From contig NZ_JAKNYM010000002.1 in NCBI RefSeq assembly GCF_022865105.1, positions 157,501-221,500 of the forward strand: DNA of 64,000 bases. The letters are read 5' to 3'. A model generated the notes under the pieces. The model was given only the letters and a program-made list of their open reading frames with translations. It was not told the origin of the DNA and did no database searches. The position numbers and the translations under genes are program-made. This document shows positions 26,898-34,398 of this stretch, piece after piece; the stretch's first letter is position 1, and every line of letters begins with the position of its first letter. This DNA comes from Sphingomicrobium astaxanthinifaciens. Its GTDB lineage: Bacteria > Pseudomonadota > Alphaproteobacteria > Sphingomonadales > Sphingomonadaceae.

Positions 26898-27871
26898 CGC
26901 TCGGCGAGGATGAAGTCGGCGATCACCGCGGCGATGCGCGGGTCGATCGCCCGCGCCCCGTCGAGATAGGCGGCGCGGTTGTCGGCGACGTCGCCCGCGA
27001 TCACCGGCTTGAGCACATGGTTGACCCCGTCGAGGTCGACCCGCCGTGCATCGGGCCGCGCGGCCGCGAGCGTGGCGGCGTCGGCGTCGGCCACCTGCAG
27101 GTCCTCGCCCAGCTGGACGATGAGCAGCGGCAGCGCGCTTTGCCCCGCCAGCTGCGCGGGATCGGCGCGGATGAGGTCCGAGAGGAAGCCGATCACGGCG
27201 GGGGTGAACAGCGCCGCCAGCGGGGGCGGGAGCGGCGCGGGGTCGGGGGTGCCGCCCGCCTCGATGGTCGCGATCACGCGGTCGAATTCGGCCAGCGTCT
27301 CGGCGGGCAGCTGGCGGCCGAGCTGTTCGCGCAGCAGCACCCCGACCGAGCGTCCCGGCCCCGCCAGGCTGATGACCCCGCACCAGCGATCGGGGGCCTG
27401 CGCGGCGAGCAGCGCGACGATCGCACCCTCGCTATGCCCGAGCAGCCAGGCGCAGGGCTTGCCCCGGTCGATCAACAGGTCGGCGAACGCCGCCGCGTCG
27501 GCAGCATAATCGGCGAGCCGCACGGCATTGGGGTCGGTGATCGCGGCCGCCGAGGCGAACATCCCTCGCTTGTCGGCGCGTAGCGTGGCGATGCCGCGCT
27601 CGGCCAGCCCGACCGCGAGCTGTTCGTAGATCTTGCCCCCGCCCGGCAGCATCGGGCTCGTGCCGTCGCGACTGGTCGGTCCCGACCCCGGGATCAGGAT
27701 CACGACCGGCGCCGCCGGGGCGGGGTCGTGATAGAGCGCCGACAGCGCCCCCTCGGGCCCGGCAACGCGTACCTCCTCGAAGACGATCGCGGACGGGTTT
27801 GCGGGGGAAGGCGTGGGTGAAGAGGCGGGCGCGGCCGCGAGCAGCGCTGCCATGGCGAACATCGGGGTCAT
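26894..27871 (-). CDS. Alpha/beta hydrolase, probably exported
   Basis: 325 residues with a short hydrophobic leader (about 1-16). The oxyanion-hole segment 'VVILIPGSGPTSRDG', the nucleophile elbow 'LLGHSEGAIVAL' (Ser147), and a late His in 'DGVNHVLKPV' indicate an esterase/lipase-like alpha/beta hydrolase of the periplasm. The substrate is unknown. It starts 12 bases after the stop of the 89-residue membrane protein and is therefore the probable last gene of the SPFH operon. Its stop codon shares CTAG with the nuclease gene. Confidence 0.88.
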   Translation of the reverse strand: MTPMFAMAALLAAAPASSPTPSPANPSAIVFEEVRVAGPEGALSALYHDPAPAAPVVILIPGSGPTSRDGTSPMLPGGGKIYEQLAVGLAERGIATLRADKRGMFASAAAITDPNAVRLADYAADAAAFADLLIDRGKPCAWLLGHSEGAIVALLAAQAPDRWCGVISLAGPGRSVGVLLREQLGRQLPAETLAEFDRVIATIEAGGTPDPAPLPPPLAALFTPAVIGFLSDLIRADPAQLAGQSALPLLIVQLGEDLQVADADAATLAAARPDARRVDLDGVNHVLKPVIAGDVADNRAAYLDGARAIDPRIAAVIADFILAER

Positions 27872-27883
27872 CGGTTCGATCTC

Positions 27884-28153
27884 CTACCAGGTGCCGCCGT
27901 CACGATCCTTGCCGAAACGCCATTGCCACCCCCCCGTGGTCGTGCGCCGCGCGACCAGCACGTACAACCCGGTGAGCAGGATCATGACGCCGACGAAGGC
28001 GAGCGCGCTGCGCTCGAGCAGGAGCGTGGCTGCCGCCATCACCCCCGCGAGATAGAGCAGCAGCACGAGCCAGCCCTGCCAGCTGCGCGGCAGTCCGGCA
28101 CCATAGCCGTAGCGCTTGGCGTAGAACCAGCCGTTGGAGCCGTCCTCGATCAT
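27884..28153 (-). CDS. Small two-helix membrane protein of the SPFH operon
   Basis: 89 residues. A polar, aromatic N terminus ('NGWFYAKRYGYGAG') is followed by two transmembrane helices (about 27-46 and 50-68), a basic loop and a Trp-rich charged tail. I do not recognise the family. It begins at the ATG that overlaps the stop of the 38-codon gene (ATGA), and 12 bases separate it from the hydrolase. The tight chain SPFH-RHH-38-89-hydrolase implies one transcript. Membrane location fits a link with the SPFH protein, but that is inference. Confidence 0.75.
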   Translation of the reverse strand: MIEDGSNGWFYAKRYGYGAGLPRSWQGWLVLLLYLAGVMAAATLLLERSALAFVGVMILLTGLYVLVARRTTTGGWQWRFGKDRDGGTW

Positions 28154-28266
28154 GCGCCCGCCCCGACCAGCAGCGCGATGCCACCGCTCAGTAGCAGCAC
28201 CGCGATGGCCCAGGCGGCCAGCCGCACCCCGAGCGGGGCGGTCCCGAGCATCAATCCCAACATCAT
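28150..28266 (-). CDS. 38-residue single-pass membrane micropeptide
   Basis: A 38-codon gene whose product starts MMLGLMLGTAPLG and is mostly one hydrophobic helix (residues 15-36). An excellent ribosome binding site, AAGGAG, lies five bases before its ATG. The start overlaps the stop of the RHH gene, and its stop overlaps the start of the 89-residue membrane gene. Because of this double overlap and the strong site I treat it as real, despite its size. Function is unknown. A small membrane partner for the SPFH protein is one possibility. Confidence 0.65.
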   Translation of the reverse strand: MMLGLMLGTAPLGVRLAAWAIAVLLLSGGIALLVGAGA

Positions 28267-28463
28267 GGATTCTCCTTCTTGGGGGGACGGCCGCGCTTGA
28301 CCGGCTGGGGCGGATCGAGATCGACCCCGCGGCGCTTGAGCGCCTCGCGCAGCAGGATCTCGATCTCCGCATTGGTCGAGCGCAACTCGATCGCGGCGAG
28401 CATCTCGATCCGTTCGTAAAGCGCGGGATCGAGCCGCAGGGGGAAGGCCTTTCGCTTTGCCAT
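28263..28463 (-). CDS. Ribbon-helix-helix (Arc-type) DNA-binding protein
   Basis: 66 residues. The N-terminal strand 'KAFPLRLDPALYERIEMLA' and helices 'ELRSTNAEIEILLREALKRR' are those of Arc/MetJ-like ribbon-helix-helix regulators, which bind DNA as dimers of dimers through the paired strand. The C-terminal tail is Lys/Arg/Pro-rich. It sits second in the SPFH operon, so autoregulation through the palindrome at 29401-29421 is likely but unproven. There is no toxin-like partner of known type. Confidence 0.85.
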   Translation of the reverse strand: MAKRKAFPLRLDPALYERIEMLAAIELRSTNAEIEILLREALKRRGVDLDPPQPVKRGRPPKKENP

Positions 28464-28484
28464 CGGACCGGGTCCGTCGTGCCC

Positions 28485-29384
28485 CTAGTAGAGGCTGCCG
28501 GCATTGACGACCGGCTGGGTGTCGCGTTCGCCGCACAGCACCACCATCAGGTTCGAAACCATCGCCGCGCGGCGCTCGTCGTCGAGTTCGACCACGTCGC
28601 GCTTGGACAGGTCGGCGAGCGCCTGCTCGACCATCCCGACCGCGCCCTCGACCAGCGTCTGGCGCGCCGCGACCACCGCCTGCGCCTGCTGGCGCCGCAG
28701 CATCGCGCTGGCGATCTCTTGCGCATAGGCAAGGTGGGTGAAGCCGCATTCGTCGACGGTGATCCCGGCGACCTTGAGCCGCTCGCGCACCTCGCGAAGC
28801 AGTTCGACCCCGACCTCGTCGAGATGCCCGCGCAGCGTGATGTCATCGCTGTCGAAATCGTCATAGGGATGGCGCGAGGCCACGGTGCGGATGGCGACCT
28901 CGACCTGGACGCGGACGAATTCCTTGTAATCGTCGACGTCGAACACCGCCTGCGCGGTATCGACCACGCGCCACACCACCTGCGCCGCCATCTCGATCGG
29001 GTTGCCGCGCTGGTCGTTGACCTTGATGCGGTCGGAGATGAAGTTGTTCGCGCGCACCGAGATCTTGTGCTTGGCGAGCCACGGCCAGACCCAGCGCAGC
29101 CCGTCGGTGCGATCGGTCCCCTTGTAGGTCCCGAACAGCGTGATCACCGCCGCCTGGTTGGGCTGCAGCATGTAGAAACCGATCGAGAAGAACAGGAAGG
29201 CGGGCGGCCAGAAGATCACCCCCGCGACGACATACCAGGGATGGTGGTCGGCGATGAGGTTGGAAATGGTCCATGCCAGCCCGGCCGCCGTGAACAGGAG
29301 GACGACCAGCATCGGGTAGCCCGAATGGGTGGTCGCCGGACGCTCGTCGCTCGCGCGCAGCCGGCCTTCGTCGATGACGGTCAT
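28485..29384 (-). CDS. SPFH (band 7/stomatin-prohibitin-like) membrane protein
   Basis: 299 residues. Two N-terminal hydrophobic segments (about 24-45 and 51-72) precede a band-7 domain: '[30 protein letters not shown]' features, '[19 protein letters not shown]' and '[20 protein letters not shown]'. A coiled-coil-prone Ala/Gln/Glu stretch follows ('[21 protein letters not shown]'-like). SPFH proteins oligomerise into membrane microdomains and scaffold partner enzymes. The ATG at 29384, seven bases after GGGAG, is preferred to the in-frame TTG at 29390. Confidence 0.92.
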   Translation of the reverse strand: MTVIDEGRLRASDERPATTHSGYPMLVVLLFTAAGLAWTISNLIADHHPWYVVAGVIFWPPAFLFFSIGFYMLQPNQAAVITLFGTYKGTDRTDGLRWVWPWLAKHKISVRANNFISDRIKVNDQRGNPIEMAAQVVWRVVDTAQAVFDVDDYKEFVRVQVEVAIRTVASRHPYDDFDSDDITLRGHLDEVGVELLREVRERLKVAGITVDECGFTHLAYAQEIASAMLRRQQAQAVVAARQTLVEGAVGMVEQALADLSKRDVVELDDERRAAMVSNLMVVLCGERDTQPVVNAGSLY

Positions 29385-29400
29385 ATGCAATCTCCCGAAT

Positions 29401-29421
29401 ATGATATCACTTTTATATCAT
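29401..29421. promoter_or_regulatory. 21-bp AT-rich palindrome, likely operator between divergent genes
   Basis: Perfect 7-bp inverted repeat ATGATAT ... ATATCAT separated by CACTTTT, in the 96 bases between the SPFH operon (minus) and the second isoaspartyl peptidase gene (plus). The sequence is far more AT-rich than its surroundings. On the minus strand it contains TATAAA, with a weak CTTGCG 16 bases upstream, so a bound repressor would cover a -10 region. The operon's own RHH protein is the obvious candidate binder (inference). Confidence 0.65.
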
Positions 29422-29480
29422 CGTGGTTCGATTCGCAAGCGAAACTGGCCAGCGCGCGCGCCAGCCGCTAGGGCGGCCTC

Positions 29481-30395
29481 ATGTGGAAGCTGATGATCCA
29501 TGGCGGGGCCGGCTCGATGCGCCCCGGCCAGCTCGACCCCCAACAGGAAGCGGCGGCGCGCGCCGGGCTGGCGCGCGCGCTCGACGCCGGCGCGGCCATT
29601 CTCGACGAAGGCGGCGGCGCGGTCGACGCGGTCGAGGCCGCCGCCCGCGTGCTCGAGGAGGATCCCGCCTTCAACGCCGGGCATGGCAGCGTGCTCGCCG
29701 CCGACGGCCATGTCGAATGCGACGCCGCGATCATGGATGGCAACGGGCGCCACGCCGGCGCGGTCGCCGGGCTGCGCTCGACCCGCGCCCCCATCTCGGC
29801 GGCGCGCAAGGTGATGGAGGACAGTCCGCACGTCCTCATCTCCAAGGGCGGGGCCGACGAGTTCGCGCGCGAGGCCGGGCTCGAGCAGGTCGCCAACAGC
29901 TGGTTCGTCACCCCCGAGCGGCGGCGCCAGCTCGACGAACTGCTCGCCAAGGGACACGACGCCTTCGATGCCGAGATCAAATATGGCACCATCGGCGCGG
30001 TCGCGGTCGACCGCGACGGCCATGTCGCCGCCGCCACCTCGACGGGCGGGCTGACCGCCAAGCGCTGGGGCCGGATCGGCGATTCGCCGTTGATCGGGGC
30101 GGGCACCTATGCCGACGATCGCGCCGCGGCGGTCTCGGCGACCGGACTGGGCGAGATCTTCATCCGCACGGCCGCCGCGCATGAAATCTGCGCACGGATG
30201 CGCTATTGCGGGCACGACCTGCAAGCCGCGCTCGACCATGTGCTGGACGAGATCGGCGCGATGGGCGGGACCGGGGGGGTGATCGCGGTCTCCCCTGCGG
30301 GCGACGCGGCCTGGAGCTTCACCACCCCCGGCATGTATCGAGGCCTCGCCGCCGAGGACGGCACCCGCGAGGTCGCCGTGTTCGGCAGCGACTGA
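29481..30395 (+). CDS. Isoaspartyl peptidase / L-asparaginase, cytoplasmic paralogue
   Basis: 304 residues with no signal peptide, beginning directly at 'MWKLMIHGGAG'. The Ntn-hydrolase landmarks are 'FNAGHGSVLAADGHVE', 'CDAAIMDG', the nucleophile Thr170 in 'KYGTIGAVAVD', 'STGGLTAKRWGRIGDSP' and 'FTTPGMYRG'. It cleaves isoaspartyl dipeptides and may release ammonia from asparagine. It shares most motif blocks with the secreted copy at 24970. The palindrome upstream could regulate it together with the SPFH operon. Confidence 0.93.
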   Translation: MWKLMIHGGAGSMRPGQLDPQQEAAARAGLARALDAGAAILDEGGGAVDAVEAAARVLEEDPAFNAGHGSVLAADGHVECDAAIMDGNGRHAGAVAGLRSTRAPISAARKVMEDSPHVLISKGGADEFAREAGLEQVANSWFVTPERRRQLDELLAKGHDAFDAEIKYGTIGAVAVDRDGHVAAATSTGGLTAKRWGRIGDSPLIGAGTYADDRAAAVSATGLGEIFIRTAAAHEICARMRYCGHDLQAALDHVLDEIGAMGGTGGVIAVSPAGDAAWSFTTPGMYRGLAAEDGTREVAVFGSD

Positions 30396-30398
30396 CGC

Positions 30399-31526
30399 TC
30401 AGCCCCGCCGGTAGGGCAGCGCGGCCTCGCCCCATGCCATTTCCTGCGCCACCGCCTCGCGCTCGCGCGCGAGGAAGTCGGCGACCGCGGCGCGAAACCC
30501 GGGGTCGGGCAGGAAATGCGCCGAGTAGGTACGCACCGGCTCGTAGCCGCGCAGCAGCTTGTGCTCGCCCTGCGCTCCCGCCTGCACCACGCCGATCGCG
30601 TGCGTGATCGCCCATTCGATCGCGCGATAGTAGGACAGCTCGAAGTGGAGCCCGGGCCGGTCGATCGCGGTGCCCCAGTAGCGCCCGTAGAGCACGTCGC
30701 CGCCAACGAGGTTGAGCGCGCCCGCGACCGGCACCCCCTCCTCGCGCGCGAGGAACAGCAACAGCGCATCGCCCAGCGCGTCGACCATGCCGTCGAAGAA
30801 GCCGCGCGTGAGATAGGGATAGCCCCACTTGCGGCGCCCCGTGTCCTGGTAGAAGCGCCACATCGCCTCGACCGCCTCGGGCGTGATCTGCGTCCCGCGC
30901 AGCGTCTCCACCTCGAGCCGTTCGAGGCTGCGCGCGCGCTCCTTGCGGATGTTCTTGCGCCGCCCGCTGCTCAGCGCGGCGAGAAAGTCGTCGAAGACGG
31001 CATAGCCGCGGTTGTGCCAGTGATATTGCACCCCTTCGCGCACCAGCCAGCCGCGCGCCTCGAAGGCGGTACGGTCGGCCTCCTCGAGGAAGGTCGCATG
31101 CGCGCCGGACAGCCCGTTCTGCACCACCGCCGCCTCGAGCCCTGCGATGAGCGCGGCGCGATCCCCGAGCAGCCGCGGCCCCGGGCACGGTGTGAAGGGC
31201 ACGCTCAGCTGCAGCTTGGGATAATAGTCGCCGCCCGCCCGGGCGAAGGCTTCGGCCCACCCTTGGTCGAACACATATTCGCCCTGGCTGTGCGCCTTGA
31301 GATAGGCGGGCGCGGCGCCGATGAGCTTGCCACCGCTTTCGACGAGCAAGTGCAGCGGCGACCAGCCGGTGCCCGCGCCCACGCTCCCCGAGCGTTCGAG
31401 CAGCGCGAGGAAGGCATGCGCAACGAACGGGTCGTCGGTGCCCGCCAGCCGGTCCCACGCCGCGGCGTCGACCGCGGCGATCGACGGCACCAGCTGCGCG
31501 CTCAGCTCAGGATCGGGGGTCGCCAT
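30399..31526 (-). CDS. FemAB-like / GNAT-fold protein (peptidogalycan biosynthesis family, PF04339)
   Basis: 375 residues matching the PF04339 family: 'WDRLAGTDDPFVAHAFLALLERSGSV', 'PAYLKAHSQGEYVFDQGWAEA', 'YYPKLQLSVPFTPCPGPR', 'SSGRRKNIRKER' and 'YGRYWG'. These proteins have a double acetyltransferase-like fold, and their reaction is not established. The ATG at 31526 follows GGGAGGG and lies 20 bases inside the upstream phosphodiesterase gene. It is the last gene of a six-gene minus-strand run. Confidence 0.88.
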   Translation of the reverse strand: MATPDPELSAQLVPSIAAVDAAAWDRLAGTDDPFVAHAFLALLERSGSVGAGTGWSPLHLLVESGGKLIGAAPAYLKAHSQGEYVFDQGWAEAFARAGGDYYPKLQLSVPFTPCPGPRLLGDRAALIAGLEAAVVQNGLSGAHATFLEEADRTAFEARGWLVREGVQYHWHNRGYAVFDDFLAALSSGRRKNIRKERARSLERLEVETLRGTQITPEAVEAMWRFYQDTGRRKWGYPYLTRGFFDGMVDALGDALLLFLAREEGVPVAGALNLVGGDVLYGRYWGTAIDRPGLHFELSYYRAIEWAITHAIGVVQAGAQGEHKLLRGYEPVRTYSAHFLPDPGFRAAVADFLAREREAVAQEMAWGEAALPYRRG

Positions 31527-32229
31527 CGCCCTCCCAGATGGGGGCATCGGCGAAGCGTGCAAGCTTGGCCGCGTCGGCGCGCGTTCGCGCGGTCCAGCTG
31601 TAGACCGGCATGACGCCGCGCGCCGCCTGCACCCAGCCCCGGTCGGCGATGCTCACCTTGACCGCGAGGAATTGCGGCTGCGCCCGCTGGCGCTTGTCCC
31701 AGCGCCGCATCGCCACGTCGCGGCCCGACAGCACCAGCCCGCGGCGCACGTCGGGCGCGGTCAGCCGGACGAAGCGCATCGCCCGCGCCGAGAAGCTCAT
31801 CACCCCGACCGGCCCGTCATAGCCCTGCAGCGCGCGCAACGCCGCCGCCGCGATCCGTTCGCCGTTGCGATGCTCTTCCTTGAGCTCGAGCAGCAGCGGC
31901 ACCCGCCCGGCGACGAGCTCGAGCAGCTGGGTGAGGGTCGGGACCCGCTCGGGGGAGGTGCCGATCGACCAGCCGCCGATGGTCTCGGCGTCATGGTCGG
32001 CAAGGCGCCCGTCGTGCCCGCACAGCCGCCGCCCGTCGCGGTCGTGGAAGACGATCGCGCTGTTGCAGCCCGACAGCTGGAGGTCGCATTCGATCCCGCA
32101 GCCGGCCTCGATCGCGGCGCGAAACGCGGCGAGCGAATTCTCGGGACGGGACTCGTCGTGCAGGCCGCGGTGGGCGAACCCGCCCGGGCCGGGGTGGAGC
32201 GGGTCAGTCGCTGATCTTGACGATTGCAT
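31507..32229 (-). CDS. Glycerophosphodiester phosphodiesterase
   Basis: 240 residues with the GDPD TIM-barrel signature: 'AHRGLHDE' (catalytic His-Arg), 'RPENSLAAF', 'GIECDLQLS' (metal ligands Glu and Asp) and 'VFHD' (second His). It hydrolyses glycerophosphodiesters to glycerol-3-phosphate and alcohol. It lacks a signal peptide, so it is probably cytoplasmic. The ATG at 32229 overlaps the 3' end of the ridA-like gene by 26 bases, an unusually long overlap. The alternative start at 32268 has no better support. Confidence 0.92.
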   Translation of the reverse strand: MQSSRSATDPLHPGPGGFAHRGLHDESRPENSLAAFRAAIEAGCGIECDLQLSGCNSAIVFHDRDGRRLCGHDGRLADHDAETIGGWSIGTSPERVPTLTQLLELVAGRVPLLLELKEEHRNGERIAAAALRALQGYDGPVGVMSFSARAMRFVRLTAPDVRRGLVLSGRDVAMRRWDKRQRAQPQFLAVKVSIADRGWVQAARGVMPVYSWTARTRADAAKLARFADAPIWEGDGDPRS

Positions 32230-32665
32230 CGACCTCGACCGCGACGCCGAGGGGCAGGGTGTTGACACCGACCGCCGAGCGGGCGTGGCGCCCGGCCTCG
32301 CCGAACACCTCCTGCATCAGGTTGGAGGCACCGTTGATGACCTTGGGCTGATCGGTGAAATCGGGGGCGGAATTGACGAACCCGCCGAGCTTGACGATGC
32401 GTTCGACCCGGTCGAGCGAGCCGAGCGCGGCCTTCATCTGCGCCAGCAGCATGATGCCGCAGCGGCGCGCCGCTGCGATCCCCGCCTCGAGGTCATAGTC
32501 CTCGCCCAGCGTCCCGACGATCAGCGACCCGTCCTCGCGCATCGAGATCTGGCCCGAGACGTGGAGGACCCCCCCCGCCTCGACGGCGGGCAGGTAGGAG
32601 GCCACCGGGGCGGCAGGTTCGGGCAGCTTGATGCCCAGCTCTTCGAGTTTGGCTTCGATCGACAT
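32204..32665 (-). CDS. RidA/YjgF family protein
   Basis: 153 residues of the longer RidA subgroup: 'LEELGIKLPEPAAPVASY' at the N terminus, 'GVLHVSGQISM', 'LAQMKAALGSLDRVERIVKLGGFVNSAPDF', and 'GRHARSAVGVNTLPLGVAVEVDA'. It lacks the pattern of the best-known imine deaminase members at the C terminus, so deamination of reactive enamines is likely but not certain. Trimeric, cytoplasmic family. It is transcribed with the SDR gene upstream (32-base gap). Confidence 0.9.
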   Translation of the reverse strand: MSIEAKLEELGIKLPEPAAPVASYLPAVEAGGVLHVSGQISMREDGSLIVGTLGEDYDLEAGIAAARRCGIMLLAQMKAALGSLDRVERIVKLGGFVNSAPDFTDQPKVINGASNLMQEVFGEAGRHARSAVGVNTLPLGVAVEVDAIVKISD

Positions 32666-32697
32666 GCCCGTCGCCCTGCCCGCTGGCTCGGGCAGCG

Positions 32698-33447
32698 TCA
32701 AGATGCGCGATGGACGCTGAAGCCGGCGAAGCTCTGGTTGGTGGGCATCACCTCGAGGCGGTTGATATTGACGTGAGGCGGCAGCAGCGCGCACCAGCGC
32801 ACCGCCTCGGCGATGTCCTCGGCGGTGAGCGGCGCCATGTCGGCATAGAGCGCGTCCGAGGCGGCGCGGTCGCCCCCGGTACGCACCAGCGTGAACTCGG
32901 TCTCCACCATTCCCGGCTCGATCGCAGTGACCCGCACGCCCGTGCCGGCAAGGTCCGAGCGCAGCGACAGCCCGAACTGGGTGAGGAATGCCTTGGTCGC
33001 GCCATAGACCGCGCCGCCGCGATAGGGATAGCTGCCTGCCACGCTCGACAGATTGATGATCGCGCCCTTGCGCTCGATGAGGCGCGGCAGCAGCGCGCGG
33101 GTCAGCGCGACGAGCCCATCCATGTTGGTGTGCATGGCATTGAGCTGCGCCTCGAGGTCGGCGTCCTGAAAATCGTCCATCGGCGGGGCGAGCCCGGCGT
33201 TGTTGAGGAGGAGGTCGACCTCGCGCCACGGCGCGGGCAGCTGGCGCACGATTCGTTCGAGGTCGGGCAGGTCGCGCATGTCCCCGGTGATCGGCAGGAA
33301 ATCCTCGCCCAGTTCATCCGCGAGCTCGGTCAGCCGCGGCTTGCGGCGGCCCAGCCCGATGATGCGCCAGCCCTCCCCCGCGAGCGCGCGCGCCGCGGCG
33401 GCGCCGATCCCCGAGGTCGCGCCGGTGATGAACGCGGTTCGTGTCAT
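32698..33447 (-). CDS. Short-chain dehydrogenase (YdfG-like)
   Basis: 249-residue SDR: 'ITGATSGIGAAAARALAGEGW' region, 'NNAGLAPP', catalytic Ser in 'NLSSVAGSYPYRGG', Tyr-x3-Lys in 'VYGATKAF', and 'IEPGMVETEF'. The 'SYPYRGG..YGATKAF' pattern and length match the NADP-dependent 3-hydroxy acid dehydrogenases of the YdfG type. The ATG at 33447 overlaps the HAD gene stop (ATGA). Upstream in-frame codons to 33474 are not needed. Confidence 0.93.
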   Translation of the reverse strand: MTRTAFITGATSGIGAAAARALAGEGWRIIGLGRRKPRLTELADELGEDFLPITGDMRDLPDLERIVRQLPAPWREVDLLLNNAGLAPPMDDFQDADLEAQLNAMHTNMDGLVALTRALLPRLIERKGAIINLSSVAGSYPYRGGAVYGATKAFLTQFGLSLRSDLAGTGVRVTAIEPGMVETEFTLVRTGGDRAASDALYADMAPLTAEDIAEAVRWCALLPPHVNINRLEVMPTNQSFAGFSVHRAS

Positions 33448-34085
33448 GCCTTGCCCCATTGCTCGAGGATCCATTGCGTGGCCGCGCCCCAGTCATCGAT
33501 TCGAGCATGTGCATGCCGCGAGGGCGGGACCGCCGGGGCGAGCCGCGGCTCGGCCACCATGTGCAGCCGGCGCACGCCGGGCGCGTGCTTCTTGACCGAA
33601 CGATGGTGCCCCGACAGGTCGTCGACGAAGACCGCGGCAGTGGGATGATGGCGGTGCAGCAACTGCACGACGGGCCGCCCCTTCCCCCCGCGGTTGGTCA
33701 CCACTTCATGGTCGAGCCCGAAGCCGCGCAACTGCTCGACCCGGAAGCCGTGCGCCTCCTGCCCGATGTTGGTGAGGATCACGATATCGCCATGCTCGCC
33801 CAGCACCTCGAGCGCTTCGGCCGCGCCCGGGACCAGCGTCTGGCGATGCATCTCGGCGCGAAAGAAGCGGTCGAGCAGCGCCCACACGTCGTCCTCGTGG
33901 ACCGGCCGCCCGTCGTCGACATAGGTCAGCGCTTCGGCGAACCGGCCGGTCTCGAAATCGAAGTGGACCCCCTCGGCCTCGCCCAGCCATTGCTGGAAAT
34001 GGGTCACCATGTGCAGCAGCACTTCGTCGCAATCGCAGATCAGCAGCGGGCGCGCCTGGCGCCTGAGGGTTCGGGCCATCGTCAT
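33444..34085 (-). CDS. HAD-superfamily hydrolase
   Basis: 213 residues with HAD motif I 'LLICDCDEVLLHM' (nucleophile Asp and acid Asp), motif II 'DIVILTNIG', a Lys in 'GGKGRPV' and motif III 'AAVFVDDLSGHH'. This is a phosphatase-like hydrolase with a helical cap; the substrate is not predictable. The ATG at 34085 overlaps the DUF3572 stop, and the TGA overlaps the SDR ATG, so the three genes are coupled. Confidence 0.88.
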   Translation of the reverse strand: MTMARTLRRQARPLLICDCDEVLLHMVTHFQQWLGEAEGVHFDFETGRFAEALTYVDDGRPVHEDDVWALLDRFFRAEMHRQTLVPGAAEALEVLGEHGDIVILTNIGQEAHGFRVEQLRGFGLDHEVVTNRGGKGRPVVQLLHRHHPTAAVFVDDLSGHHRSVKKHAPGVRRLHMVAEPRLAPAVPPSRHAHARIDDWGAATQWILEQWGKA

Positions 34086-34345
34086 CGTTCGAGAAACGCT
34101 CGGCTGCGGACAAGTTCCTCGGGCGCCACCTCGAGCTCGGCGGCGACCTCGAGGAGGTCGGGCTCGTGCGCCTCGAGGAAGGCGAGCGTCGCCGCCAGCA
34201 TCGCCGGGTCGGTCGCCCCCGCGCGCAGCGCCGCCGCGCTCAGTCCGGTGGTGGCGAGCAGCCGGTCGGCGCGACGCTGGTCGCCCAGCGTCGCCGCCAG
34301 CGCTCGGAGCCCGAGGATGTGCGGGTCGTTTGGTTTTTCGGGCAT
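34082..34345 (-). CDS. DUF3572 protein
   Basis: 87-residue helical protein of the alphaproteobacterial DUF3572 family: 'LGLRALAATLGDQRRADRLLATTGLS', 'LRAGATDPAMLAATLAFL' and 'EVAPEELVRSRAFL' match its three-helix pattern. Function is unknown. It is the first gene of the minus-strand run down to 30399 and is divergent from divK, separated by 53 bases. In other alphaproteobacteria this family sits beside divK, as here. Confidence 0.88.
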   Translation of the reverse strand: MPEKPNDPHILGLRALAATLGDQRRADRLLATTGLSAAALRAGATDPAMLAATLAFLEAHEPDLLEVAAELEVAPEELVRSRAFLER

Positions 34346-34398
34346 GATCGCCTATTGCCGCCAGAGAATGAAGTCGCAATGTCGCGTGAACGGGGTGC

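Noticed and set aside
29425-29436. GGTTCGATTCGC resembles a tRNA T-loop
   Set aside because: No acceptor or anticodon stems can be formed in the AT-rich sequence upstream, and the site lies in an intergenic promoter region.
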